DNA of 64,000 bases from Peptostreptococcaceae bacterium (GTDB lineage: Bacteria; Bacillota; Clostridia; Peptostreptococcales; Anaerovoracaceae), in NCBI GenBank assembly GCA_016650175.1, contig JAENWG010000001.1, positions 1-64,000 of the forward strand, given 5' to 3'. The notes under the pieces were generated by a model. The model searched no databases. It worked only from the letters and a program-made list of their open reading frames with translations, and was not told the origin of the DNA. The translations under genes and the position numbers were made by a program. Below are positions 45,441 to 53,491 of this stretch, in pieces (position 1 is the stretch's first letter; each line of letters starts with the position of its first letter).

Positions 45441-47105
45441 ATGTTAAATACATTTGGTAATTTCTTGATTGATAATGTAACAATTTCAATTTTTATTTGT
45501 TTGGCCCTTGGCTATGCCATTGGAAAACTTAGGATAAAATCTTTTAGCTTGGGTGCAACTGTGGGAACTCTGATTATTGGTTTAGTTGTTGGACAGGCTG
45601 GTGTATTTGATATCTCACCAGTTATAAAAACTATTTTCTTCAGTCTTTTCATTTTTGTTATTGGCTACGAGGTTGGTCCAGCCTTTGTTGACAGCTTGAA
45701 GAAATCGGGGATCAAGCTAGTTATTCATTCTGTCTTTTTCGCAGGATGCTCTCTAGCAGTTGCTCTGATATTGTTTAAGTCATTTGGCGTGAGCCCAGGC
45801 GAATCGGCTGGTATTGTAGCAGGAGCACTTACTCAATCCGCTGTTATTGGCACTGCTGCTTCTTCAATTATGAAACTTACAGGTTTGAGCCAAGCTGCTA
45901 AAATTGCCATGCAAACGCAGGTTGCTGTGGCGTATGCCTTAACCTATATTTTTGGAACAATAGGCCTTGTTATATTTCTTAAGAATATTGCGCCGAAGCT
46001 TCTAGGTATAGATTTAAAAGAAGCAACAAAGAAAAAAATTGAAAGTATCAATTTTAAAGATGATTCTTCAAAGAAGACGGTTATTAGTACAATAAAAATG
46101 AGGGCCTTTCTTATTAAAGAGAACTCGGTTTATATTGATAAGTCTGTTTCGAGTATTGAGGAGAAGTATAACAATAAATTAACCTTCGAAAGAATATTTC
46201 GAGGAGATAAAGAAATAGAGGTATCTCAGGATTTTCAATTTAAAGAAGATGATGTTGTTACCCTTATTGGTGATTTGACGAATATTGTTGCTTTTGAGCA
46301 AGGCCATCTTCAGGAAATGGCAGAAAATAAGTATAGAAATATTATTTTACAACAAAAGGATATTATCTTAACAAAGGTCTTTGAGCAATCTCATATTGAT
46401 GATTGTAGTATCAATAATATTATAATTGCATCTGCCTTGAGGAATGGAAAGCCTTTGGGCGATATCCACGATATGAAGAAGGGCGATACAATACGTCTTG
46501 TTGGACCAATGAATGCTTTAAGCAAGGTCGCTAAGGAATTTGGTTATGCAAGAAACACTGGTATTGATACTGATGTAAGTTTTATGTCAGTGGGCATCAT
46601 TCTTGGTTTACTATTGGGAATGCTAACGCTGACTGTTTTAAGTATTCCTATCACCCTTGGCGCAGGAGGAGGAGCATTATTTCTAGGGTTATTCTTTGGA
46701 TGGTATCAGTCAAAACATCCAAATATTGGTCATATTTCTCCATCAACTCGTTGGTTCTTAAAAAGTGTAGGTTTGAATACGTTTATTGCAATCGTTGGAA
46801 TCACTGCAGGAGCCAGCTTTGTTGGAGCGGTTCAATCCATGGGATACATGGTACTGATTATGGGAGCAGTCCTCTCAATCGTGCCACATGTTGTTTCCCT
46901 TTATTTTGGGAAATACGTTCTTAAATTAGATGCAATTGATATTATTGGAGGACAATGTGGAGCTGGTACAATCACTGCCGCCTTAAATGCGGTCACTGAT
47001 GAGACAGGTAGTAGTATTTTCGCATTAAGTTACACGCCGGGATATGCAGTCGGCAACGTTTTACTGACTGTCATGGGACCATTGGTAATAGCCTTAATGA
47101 TTTGA
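45441..47105 (+). CDS. aspT: Aspartate-alanine antiporter AspT
   Basis: A membrane exchanger of the AAEx family. About five N-terminal helices (from FLIDNVTISIFICLALGYAIGKL) and five or more C-terminal helices flank a hydrophilic centre with two TrkA-C-like domains (residues about 215-360). ALTQSAVIGTAASSIMKL and QCGAGTITAALNAVTDETGSSIF are the paired transport motifs. It swaps external aspartate for internal alanine, generating a membrane potential when coupled to AspD. The track's TTG start at 45435 is replaced by ATG 45441 with GAGGG eight bases upstream, two bases past the aspD stop. Confidence 0.95.
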   Translation: MLNTFGNFLIDNVTISIFICLALGYAIGKLRIKSFSLGATVGTLIIGLVVGQAGVFDISPVIKTIFFSLFIFVIGYEVGPAFVDSLKKSGIKLVIHSVFFAGCSLAVALILFKSFGVSPGESAGIVAGALTQSAVIGTAASSIMKLTGLSQAAKIAMQTQVAVAYALTYIFGTIGLVIFLKNIAPKLLGIDLKEATKKKIESINFKDDSSKKTVISTIKMRAFLIKENSVYIDKSVSSIEEKYNNKLTFERIFRGDKEIEVSQDFQFKEDDVVTLIGDLTNIVAFEQGHLQEMAENKYRNIILQQKDIILTKVFEQSHIDDCSINNIIIASALRNGKPLGDIHDMKKGDTIRLVGPMNALSKVAKEFGYARNTGIDTDVSFMSVGIILGLLLGMLTLTVLSIPITLGAGGGALFLGLFFGWYQSKHPNIGHISPSTRWFLKSVGLNTFIAIVGITAGASFVGAVQSMGYMVLIMGAVLSIVPHVVSLYFGKYVLKLDAIDIIGGQCGAGTITAALNAVTDETGSSIFALSYTPGYAVGNVLLTVMGPLVIALMI

Positions 47106-47174
47106 TAATAATTTAAATAAATTTATTAAGCCTCTTAAGTTACTTAAAATGTGCACTTAAGGGGTGGGGTGTTT

Positions 47175-47520
47175 GGTTTCTATAATACATGTTGAGGTAA
47201 CTGGTTAAAAAGAACATAACATATACTCTACTACTGCAATGAAATATATCAATTTAATATCATTTTCAAAGCCTAAGTTGCCAACGCAACTATCAATAGA
47301 TTGATATCGAGGAAATGCAGGAGCCAAAGGTTTCAATGTGTAATAACTGACCCTAAGAAGAAAAGGATATTAGATCTGCTACCAACTAGAAACTTAGATA
47401 AACTTAAAGAATGCTTTATGACATGCGACGACAGAAACAACGTTGAAATTGTAGTAATGAATATGAGTTCCCTGTTTAAATGAGTAGTAAATATCTATTT
47501 CTCAAAAGCAGATATCGTAG
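47175..47520 (+). mobile_element. Decayed ISL3-family element (end and transposase fragment)
   Basis: It begins with GGTTTCTATAATACATGTTG, a variant of the ISL3-type terminus seen at 43533 and 51971. It then jumps, through an internal deletion, into transposase sequence. Residues such as CRSQRFQCVITDPKKKRILDLL in the short ORF 47301-47483 match the remnant at 52895, and a TGA interrupts the frame before them. No right end was found. It accounts for most of the gap between aspT and the OPT gene. A CTTAAG-containing inverted repeat at about 47132-47165 may be the aspT terminator but lacks a T-run. Confidence 0.75.
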
Positions 47521-47588
47521 CAGCTAAGTATCATGTGATGATACAAGATAGTAGTATAATTAATTGGAAATATAAAAGGAGATATATT

Positions 47589-49508
47589 ATGGATAAAAAA
47601 TTATCTAAAAATGCATATGGTGGCGTACCCGGTAAAGACTACGTTCCATACATTTCCGGTGGTTCTGATTCTGGTGGGAATTGGTTCGTATTAATACTTG
47701 GTATTCTTTTGGCTACACTATTCGCGGCATCCACTGCCTATTCAGGTATGAAATCAGGCCTTACGGTTGCGGCAGGTATACCTGGTGCCATAATAGGTTC
47801 AGCATTTATAGCAGCGTTTGCTAAACAAAAAGGAATTCTAGGAAAAAACCTAGTTCAAGGTATGTCAAGCGGTGGAGAAGCTGTTGCTAGTGGCATGATA
47901 TTCGTTTTGCCAGCAGTTTTGTTAATAGGTGCAGAAGTTTCTTTCATACAAAGTTTTGCTGTAGGTGTAGCTGGAGTTCTATTTGGCATAGGAATAGCTG
48001 CTATCGTTCACAATTACTTAATTGTTCAAGAGCACGGTGAATTAATGTATCCTGAATCAATGGCTATATCTGAAACCCTTGTTGCTTCAGAAGGTGCTAG
48101 AGAGTCAGTAATTAACATGGGAATAGGATTTGGAATAGGTGGTGTTCTAACTGTCTTGACTAGTCCGTTTTTAAATGTAGCTAACAATGTTATAAGTTAT
48201 GTAAATGAAACTTTTTTTAAGTTCAAATTTCAAGTTGAGGGCAGTCCTCTATTGTTAGGTATAGGGTTCATAGTTGGGATGAAGGTTTCTTTAACTATGT
48301 TTGTTGGGTCTATATTAGCTAACTTTGCTATTTTACCTTTGATAGGTTATTTCTCTGATCTTGGTGAAGGCGAGGCAACTGTATGGGATGATCCTAGTGT
48401 TGCAATAAACCTTATGCAAGTTTCAGATATATCTGGTAGTTATGTAAAGTATATTGGTGCTGGTATGATGCTTTCTGGTGGTCTAATCGGTGCTATTAAG
48501 CTTATGCCTACTATAGTTGTATCCATAAGAAAAACCTTCAATGCTAAATCTTCAAACAGTGATGAGAGTTCATCTTTTGGAAACTTAATATTAATAGGTG
48601 GCATAATAATATGTTTTGTGGCAGGTTTCTTAATATCTGGTGGGAATATACTAATGGCAATAATTGCTTCTATTTTATCATTAATCTTAGCATTTTTATT
48701 TGTCATAGTTTCTGGTCGTTTGACTGGCGTTATTGGCTGTTCAAACCTACCCGTTTCTGGTATGACAATAGCTTCCTTAGTTCTTGTAACATTATTATTT
48801 GTTATAATGGGATGGAAAAGTCCTGAAAATAACAAATCTTTACTTTTATTTGGTACATTTATTGTTACTGCAATATCTATTGGTGGTGGTTACAGTCAGT
48901 CGCAAAAAGTTGGTTTCATAATAGGGGGAAACAAAAATGAAATGCAAAAGTACTTTGGTATATCGGCCATAGTTGGTGTTGCCGTAGTTGTTGGTACTAT
49001 AATGGTGCTTTCTAGCAAACTTGCAATGACTGGCGATAATGTTCCATTTGCACTGCCTCAAGCTAATTTAATGTCGACGTTAACTTCTGGCATACTTTCA
49101 GGTGCGTTACCTTGGGTTATGATAATTACTGGTGCTGTAATGGGAGTTGTTATATTCTTATTAAAGCTTCCTGTAATGACAGTGGCTATAGGATTTTACC
49201 TACCAATATCTACAACTTCTATAATATTAATAGGCGCTTTAATTCGTTTATTTGTAGAAAAAACTTCTAAGTCTCCAGCAGAAAAAGATCTTAAAGTTTC
49301 AAATGGTATAAGTTTATCTGCGGGACTTGTTGCTGGTGGCTCTATACTAGGACTTATAGGAATAATACTTCATGTATCTGGTGTTTTAAAAGAAAACGCA
49401 CTAAGTGGATTTGCAGCTTCTAACGGAATGGCATACATTATGTTAGCAGTTCTTGTAGTCGCTACTATAATCCCTATTTTGAGGAGTAAAGTAAAAGATG
49501 CTAAATAA
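47589..49508 (+). CDS. OPT-family oligopeptide transporter
   Basis: A polytopic membrane protein of about 640 residues with some 14-16 hydrophobic segments. Typical OPT blocks are LAASTAYSGMKSG-like TLFAASTAYSGMKSGLTVAAGIPGAIIGSA and HGELMYPESMAISETLVASEGA, together with GVIGCSNLPVSGMTIASL and IGGGYSQSQKVGFIIGGNKNEMQ. It should import small peptides, driven by protons. The track start at 47535 is in the decayed element; ATG 47589 with AAGGAGATATATT upstream is preferred. It overlaps the next gene by 11 bases and precedes a dipeptidase, forming a peptide-use module. Confidence 0.93.
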   Translation: MDKKLSKNAYGGVPGKDYVPYISGGSDSGGNWFVLILGILLATLFAASTAYSGMKSGLTVAAGIPGAIIGSAFIAAFAKQKGILGKNLVQGMSSGGEAVASGMIFVLPAVLLIGAEVSFIQSFAVGVAGVLFGIGIAAIVHNYLIVQEHGELMYPESMAISETLVASEGARESVINMGIGFGIGGVLTVLTSPFLNVANNVISYVNETFFKFKFQVEGSPLLLGIGFIVGMKVSLTMFVGSILANFAILPLIGYFSDLGEGEATVWDDPSVAINLMQVSDISGSYVKYIGAGMMLSGGLIGAIKLMPTIVVSIRKTFNAKSSNSDESSSFGNLILIGGIIICFVAGFLISGGNILMAIIASILSLILAFLFVIVSGRLTGVIGCSNLPVSGMTIASLVLVTLLFVIMGWKSPENNKSLLLFGTFIVTAISIGGGYSQSQKVGFIIGGNKNEMQKYFGISAIVGVAVVVGTIMVLSSKLAMTGDNVPFALPQANLMSTLTSGILSGALPWVMIITGAVMGVVIFLLKLPVMTVAIGFYLPISTTSIILIGALIRLFVEKTSKSPAEKDLKVSNGISLSAGLVAGGSILGLIGIILHVSGVLKENALSGFAASNGMAYIMLAVLVVATIIPILRSKVKDAK

Positions 49509-49845
49509 CAACGAAGATGTTTTAAGTATAATATTTAGAGTATCTGACAATTTGGAGTATGAAGTAGATAAAAACAACATTGTGACTATACTTGAAAAAC
49601 AAGATCATAAGGTCCAAGAGTTTTTTAGAAAACTAAAATTCAAAATTCCAGAGTATAAAAAAACTTCTTTAGATGAATATGGAAGCTGTGTATTTTTACA
49701 AATAGATGGCAAGAAAACCATAAAAGATATTGGAGAAAGTCTAGAAGAAAAGTATGGTGATAAAGTTCATCCACTTTATGAAAGGATATTGTTGTTCTTA
49801 AACCATATCGATGTTAATTGTCACTATATTGAAAAAACAAATTAG
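49498..49845 (+). CDS. PqqD-like (RRE-fold) small protein
   Basis: A 115-residue protein. Residues SIIFRVSDNLEYEVDKNNIVTILEKQDHKVQEFFRKLKFKIPEYKKTSLDEYGSCVFLQIDGKKTIKDIGESLEEKYGD match the PqqD/RiPP recognition element pattern: a beta-hairpin wing, then the D-x-x-G-x-x-V-x-x-x-I-D-G-like strand and helices. In RiPP systems PqqD domains bind leader peptides. Here no radical SAM or precursor gene is seen, and the gene overlaps the OPT transporter by 11 bases. A peptide-binding partner of the transporter is a plausible inference. GAGGAG lies 11 bases before the ATG. Confidence 0.75.
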   Translation: MLNNNEDVLSIIFRVSDNLEYEVDKNNIVTILEKQDHKVQEFFRKLKFKIPEYKKTSLDEYGSCVFLQIDGKKTIKDIGESLEEKYGDKVHPLYERILLFLNHIDVNCHYIEKTN

Positions 49846-49938
49846 CAATAAGAAAATTTTACAAGAAATATATATTAAATATTTAAACAGTAGTGATTAG
49901 ATTACCTTTTAATGAGGCGATCAAAAGGAGAAAAAGTT

Positions 49939-51330
49939 ATGGAAATTAACGAAAAAATTGATAGCATGAAAGATGAATTAATAAGTGCTACTCAAAAAGT
50001 ATTAAAAATAAAAAGTGTACAAGATGATCCAAAACCAGGTATGCCGTTTGGAGAGGGAGTTTCTAATACACTAGATGCTGCTCTTGAAATTTCAAAGAAT
50101 CTTGGATTTAAAACTGTAAATGTTGATGGTTATGTTGGTTATGCAGAATATGGACAAGGAGAGGATTATGTTGGAATTCTTGGACATTTAGATGTTGTTC
50201 CTGAAGGGACTGGATGGAAGTATCCACCTTATGCTGCAGAAATTCATGATGGAAAATTATATGCAAGAGGATCTCTAGATGATAAAGGACCTATAATGGC
50301 ATCATTGTTTGGACTTAAAGCTATAATGGACTTAAAACTACCATTAACAAAAAAGGTTAGAGTTATTTTTGGAACAAATGAAGAAACTGGTTCTGCTGAA
50401 ATAGCACATTACTTAAAGAAAGAAAAATCACCTGTATCAGGATTTACACCTGATGCTGAATATCCAATAATCTATGCTGAAAAGGGACTTACTATTTTTG
50501 ATATAGTAAAAGAACTAAAGGTTAAACCTAATGGGCCAATAAGTATTAAATACATTAAAGGTGGGCTGAGACCTAACATGGTACCAGATTACACAGAAGC
50601 AGGAATCTTGACTGATGATAAGCCAGCGCTTATCAAGTCAGTGAAGGAATATGCTAAGAAAACAGGGTTTGATTTAAACGCTACAGATAACGGCAAAATG
50701 GTCATACTCAAATCAGTAGGTGTAGGTGCACATGGAAGTCTTCCTCAATTAGGCAAGAATGCTATTATGCAATTGTTTGATTTTTTAGGGAGCTTCAAAT
50801 TAGGAAAATGTGATATAGCTGAATTCATAGAATTTCTTAACAAAAACGTAGGATTCGATGTATATGGAGCTAAATTTGGAGTTGGACTTGAAGATAAGGA
50901 CTCTGGAAAACTTTCATTTAATGTTGGAGTAATCGACATGAACCAAGATAAGGTTACTATGACATTAAATTTAAGATATCCAGTAACATTTAAACTAGAT
51001 GACATGATGAAGCCTTTTAAGGAAAGAATTAAAGGTACAGGAATAACAATCGAAAATCTAGAACATCAAGCTCCTTTATTCTTTCCAAAAGATAATCCAT
51101 TAATAAAGACTTTGCAAAAGGTATATAAAGAGCAAACAGGCAAGGAACCTACATTACTTGCAATTGGTGGTGGTACTTATGCCAAAGAGATGGATAATAT
51201 AGTAGCATTTGGGCCAATATTCCCAGGGGAAGTAGACCTTGATCATCAAGTAAATGAGTATATTGAAGTTGAGAGCTTAGTAAAGAATGCAAAAATATAT
51301 GCTCATGCAATATATGAACTTGCAAAATAA
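49939..51330 (+). CDS. Sapep/PepV-type metallo-dipeptidase (second copy)
   Basis: An M20 dipeptidase of 463 residues. GHLDVVPEGTGWKYPPY, RGSLDDKGPIMAS, IFGTNEETGSAEIAHYL and AIGGGTYAKEMDNIVAFG supply metal and catalytic residues. It differs widely from the copy at 21687-23117, including a shorter N-terminus without the long insertion VYLPEGEVYPFGED, so it is not a recent duplicate. The ATG at 49939 with AAGGAG eight bases upstream is preferred over the track's 49912. With the OPT transporter it would cleave imported dipeptides to amino acids. Confidence 0.92.
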   Translation: MEINEKIDSMKDELISATQKVLKIKSVQDDPKPGMPFGEGVSNTLDAALEISKNLGFKTVNVDGYVGYAEYGQGEDYVGILGHLDVVPEGTGWKYPPYAAEIHDGKLYARGSLDDKGPIMASLFGLKAIMDLKLPLTKKVRVIFGTNEETGSAEIAHYLKKEKSPVSGFTPDAEYPIIYAEKGLTIFDIVKELKVKPNGPISIKYIKGGLRPNMVPDYTEAGILTDDKPALIKSVKEYAKKTGFDLNATDNGKMVILKSVGVGAHGSLPQLGKNAIMQLFDFLGSFKLGKCDIAEFIEFLNKNVGFDVYGAKFGVGLEDKDSGKLSFNVGVIDMNQDKVTMTLNLRYPVTFKLDDMMKPFKERIKGTGITIENLEHQAPLFFPKDNPLIKTLQKVYKEQTGKEPTLLAIGGGTYAKEMDNIVAFGPIFPGEVDLDHQVNEYIEVESLVKNAKIYAHAIYELAK

Positions 51331-51365
51331 ATGGCACTAAGTGCTACAATTGTGTGTTGTCATAG

Positions 51366-51611
51366 CATAGAGAAACAGTTTTTCTGGAACTAGGCCATCT
51401 GGCAGTATGGGACCTACTAATTGTGAAAACTTCAGCTGGTACATTTACCTATGAAGTAAGAGGTACTCATATCTTCGATAAGGATGACAAGACGGTGATA
51501 GTACCAACAGAACATGCAGTCTTAACGGTTACCACCTGCTATTCATTCAATTATGTTGGTCTGGCTCCAAAAAAGTATATTGTATCTGCAGATCTAGTAG
51601 TGGATAAATGA
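51366..51611 (+). pseudogene. Sortase C-terminal fragment
   Basis: The frame reads HRETVFLELGHLAVWDLLIV and continues GTFTYEVRGTHIFDKDDKTVIVPTEHAVLTVTTCYSFNYVGLAPKKYIVSADLV. This is the second half of a class C/D-type sortase, with the catalytic Cys in the TVTTC motif and the conserved His at the start (HRET). The usual arginine position reads KKYIV here. A TAG lies immediately upstream and the N-terminal half is absent, so the gene is broken. The ORF track shows only 51423-51611. A shorter second copy of the tail is at 52289-52394. Confidence 0.8.
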
Positions 51612-51735
51612 AAATATAATGGGCAGTGTTTCTGCCTATTACCGATCTTTGAAATTAGTTGTGATATCTTTATAGTTATAAGATTCCGTACTATTCTGCA
51701 TTAATTGAATATCATCATTAAGAAAGGAGGTTACC

Positions 51736-51810
51736 ATGCGTGGAGGTTTGGGTATAGTAGGAGTAATAGTAGTTGTTCTTATAGTCCTTTTTGTTCTGAA
51801 AATAATTTAG
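51736..51810 (+). CDS. 24-residue hydrophobic peptide, copy 1
   Basis: MRGGLGIVGVIVVVLIVLFV and a four-residue KII-type end make up a single membrane-spanning peptide. A strong AAAGGAGG site lies five bases before the ATG. The identical peptide is encoded at 52519-52593. Conservation of the frame and ribosome-binding site in both copies supports a real gene. Its function is unknown; it was presumably part of the cell-surface sortase locus. Confidence 0.5.
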   Translation: MRGGLGIVGVIVVVLIVLFVLKII

Positions 51811-51844
51811 CAAAAAAATGATATGATGATATTACTGATGCAAC

Positions 51845-51967
51845 AAAGTAGAAAGAAAAGAACAGCCAAGTATGGTAGGCGCAACGTTTATTAAATATGC
51901 AGCCTATATTATAATCCTGGTAGTAGTATTATATTTTTTAGTAAAGTATATTATTCCTATGATATAA
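51845..51967 (+). pseudogene. Headless remnant of the 57-residue membrane peptide gene
   Basis: Codons from KVERKEQPSMVGATFIKYAAY to the TAA match the C-terminal two thirds of the intact gene at 52677-52850. A TGA lies just upstream in frame, and the ribosome-binding site and start have been deleted. Confidence 0.7.
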
Positions 51968-51970
51968 TTC

Positions 51971-52289
51971 GGTTCTATAATAAATGTTGGGGTAACTGGT
52001 TAAATAGTTATTTCAACATTTTTAAGTTTTTGCAAAAAAAGATAAAAAGCATATTATGAATACTAGGCATAGGGTGGCGGATTTTTATGTTTAAGGGCTT
52101 AAAGTAGTAGTCTATAAGTAAGATTTCAGTACAAATTATGTGTTTTTTGTGAATATCTATTGACAAATCAATAACAGGAGTATAATATAAATGGTTATCT
52201 TAAAATTTAAGATATACTATAAGTTAATATCCATTTTAATAGACTGTGCTTTGCATATAGAATAGGAGATTTGTATGAATACAAAGCAA
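51971..52289 (+). repeat. Long direct repeat copy A2: ISL3-type end plus aspD promoter copy
   Basis: Near-identical to 43533-43854, starting at the same GGTTCTATAATAAATG terminus and ending after the first five codons of aspD (ATG AAT ACA AAG CAA). The promoter region is retained with TTGACA and a nearby TATAAT, but the spacing differs slightly from A1. Downstream of the start the sequence switches to the sortase tail. Confidence 0.85.
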
Positions 52290-52394
52290 ACAGAACATGC
52301 AGTCTTAACGGTTACCATCTGCTATTCATTCAATTATGTTTGTCTGGCTTCAGTAAGGTATATTGTATCTGCAGATCTAGTAGTAGATAAATGA
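52275..52394 (+). CDS. Chimeric mini-ORF: aspD start fused to sortase tail (39 aa)
   Basis: The frame from ATG at 52275 reads MNTKQ (aspD start) directly into TEHAVLTVTICYSFNYV and the sortase C-terminus, ending at the sortase stop. It keeps the AGGAGA ribosome-binding site and a promoter-like region from repeat A2, so it could be expressed. The catalytic motif reads TIC instead of TTC, and most of the fold is missing, so no sortase activity is expected. It is likely a recombination by-product rather than a functional gene. Confidence 0.4.
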   Translation: MNTKQTEHAVLTVTICYSFNYVCLASVRYIVSADLVVDK

Positions 52395-52518
52395 AAATAT
52401 AATGGGCAGTGTTTCTGCCTATTACCGATCTTTGAAATTAGTTGTGATATATTTATAGTTATAAGATACCGTACTATTCTGGATTAATTGAATATTATCA
52501 TTAAGAAAGGAGTTTGCC

Positions 52519-52593
52519 ATGCGTGGAGGTTTGGGTATAGTAGGAGTAATAGTAGTTGTTCTTATAGTCCTTTTTGTTCTGAAAATAATTTAG
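52519..52593 (+). CDS. 24-residue hydrophobic peptide, copy 2
   Basis: Encodes the same peptide as 51736-51810 (MRGGLGIVGV and a Val/Leu/Ile helix). The upstream site is AAAGGAG six bases before the ATG. The next gene starts 83 bases downstream. Function unknown. Confidence 0.5.
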   Translation: MRGGLGIVGVIVVVLIVLFVLKII

Positions 52594-52676
52594 CAAAAAA
52601 AGGATATGTTGATATTGCTGATGCAACCTAGAATATATCTAGGCGCAGCATATAAAATGATAAGGAGGAAACCTTT

Positions 52677-52850
52677 ATGGATTCAAATAATAACGAAAGA
52701 GATAACAATGTAGACATTGATAGTAAAAAAGTAGACAGAAAAGAACAGCCAAGTATGGTAGGCGCAACGTTTATTAAATATGCAGCCTATATTATAATCC
52801 TGGTAGTAGTATTATATTTTTTAGTAAAGTATATTATTCCTATGATATAA
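52677..52850 (+). CDS. 57-residue single-pass membrane protein
   Basis: Too short for the track. MDSNNNERDNNVDIDSKKVD forms a polar, acidic N-terminus, followed by VGATFIKYAAY and one hydrophobic helix (IIILVVVLYFLVKYIIP). AAGGAGG lies eight bases before the ATG, a convincing site. The C-terminal part is preserved in the B1 remnant. It was probably a companion of the lost sortase or of the 24-residue peptide. I do not recognise a family. Confidence 0.6.
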   Translation: MDSNNNERDNNVDIDSKKVDRKEQPSMVGATFIKYAAYIIILVVVLYFLVKYIIPMI

Positions 52851-52865
52851 TTCTAAAAACTTAGA

Positions 52866-53488
52866 CTGTTAATTAATGTTGGGGTAACCAGTAAATGGTT
52901 ATTCCAGCATTTTTAAGTTTTTGCAAAAAAAGAATGTGCATGTGCCCTACCTTTGATATAATCGAATCTGTAATTTTTCGATTCAATGGATCAAGAAATA
53001 TTAAAGCTATTGCTAAGGAACATAACATTTCATCTACTACTGCAATGAAATATGTCAATTTATTATCATTTCCAAAACCCAAGCTACCAAAGCAACTATC
53101 AATAGATGAATATCAAGGAAATGCAGGAGGCCAAAGATTTCAATGTATAATAACTAATCCTAGGAAGAAAAGGATGTTAGATCTGCTACTAGCTAGAAAC
53201 TCGGATAAACTTAAAGAATATTTTATGTCATGCGAAGACAGTAACACGTTGAAGTTGTAGTAATAAATATGAGTTCTCTATTTAAAGTAGTAGTAAATAC
53301 ATGTTTTCCAAAAGCAGATATCGTAGCAGATAATGAGACAAGGTATATGGGCTTTTGAAAATGTCTGGAAAAGCGACCAGAATAAATTTTCAATAAAGGT
53401 ACGCATAAAAAGAGCTTGGGCTCTTTTTATCAGCTCAAGCTCAATTATCAATTTTTTGATTGGTTACCCCACTATTTGACACAAAACC
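52866..53488 (+). mobile_element. ISL3-family element with internal deletion (both ends present)
   Basis: The left terminus (TAATGTTGGGGTAACC) and the right terminus (GGTTACCCCACTATTTGACAC at 53462-53488) are imperfect inverted repeats sharing GTGGGGTAAC-type sequence, as in ISL3 elements. Between them lies only about 620 bases, against roughly 1.3-1.5 kb expected, so a large part of the transposase is missing. This element defines the ends recognised as fragments at 43533, 47175 and 51971. Confidence 0.8.
52895..53260 (+). pseudogene. ISL3-family transposase, truncated
   Basis: The 121-residue frame has a helix-turn-helix (FNGSRNIKAIAKEHNISSTTAMKYVN) and the catalytic-core opening LSIDEYQGNAGGQRFQCIITNPRKKRMLDLL, whose SIDE motif carries the first acidic residue of the DDE domain. 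The frame breaks at 53258. Later pieces such as VVVINMSSLFKVVVNTCFPKADIVAD and WAFENVWKSDQNKFS are visible in other frames with a deletion between them. The enzyme cannot be active. Confidence 0.8.
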
Positions 53489-53491
53489 TTA

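Larger units (their letters stand above)
51506..51967 (+). repeat. Direct repeat copy B1: sortase tail plus small peptide genes
   Basis: From AACAGAACATGCAGTCTTAA to the end of the 57-residue gene remnant, this stretch is repeated at 52289-52850. B1 lacks about 100 bases present in B2, just after GATGCAAC, which removes the start of the larger peptide gene. Confidence 0.85.
52289..52850 (+). repeat. Direct repeat copy B2: sortase tail plus intact small peptide genes
   Basis: The second copy of B1 contains a shorter sortase tail, the 24-residue gene and the complete 57-residue gene. It ends at an ISL3-type terminus. B1 and B2 flank A2. Confidence 0.85.

Noticed and set aside
47132-47165. CCTCTTAAG...CTTAAGGGG inverted repeat after aspT taken as a firm terminator
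   Set aside because: The stem is plausible but is followed by TGGGGTGTTTGG rather than a T-run, so it is mentioned only under the neighbouring element.
49498-49845. RiPP biosynthesis cluster around the PqqD-like gene
   Set aside because: No radical SAM enzyme, precursor peptide or exporter is visible within 10 kb on either side; the neighbours are a transporter and a dipeptidase.
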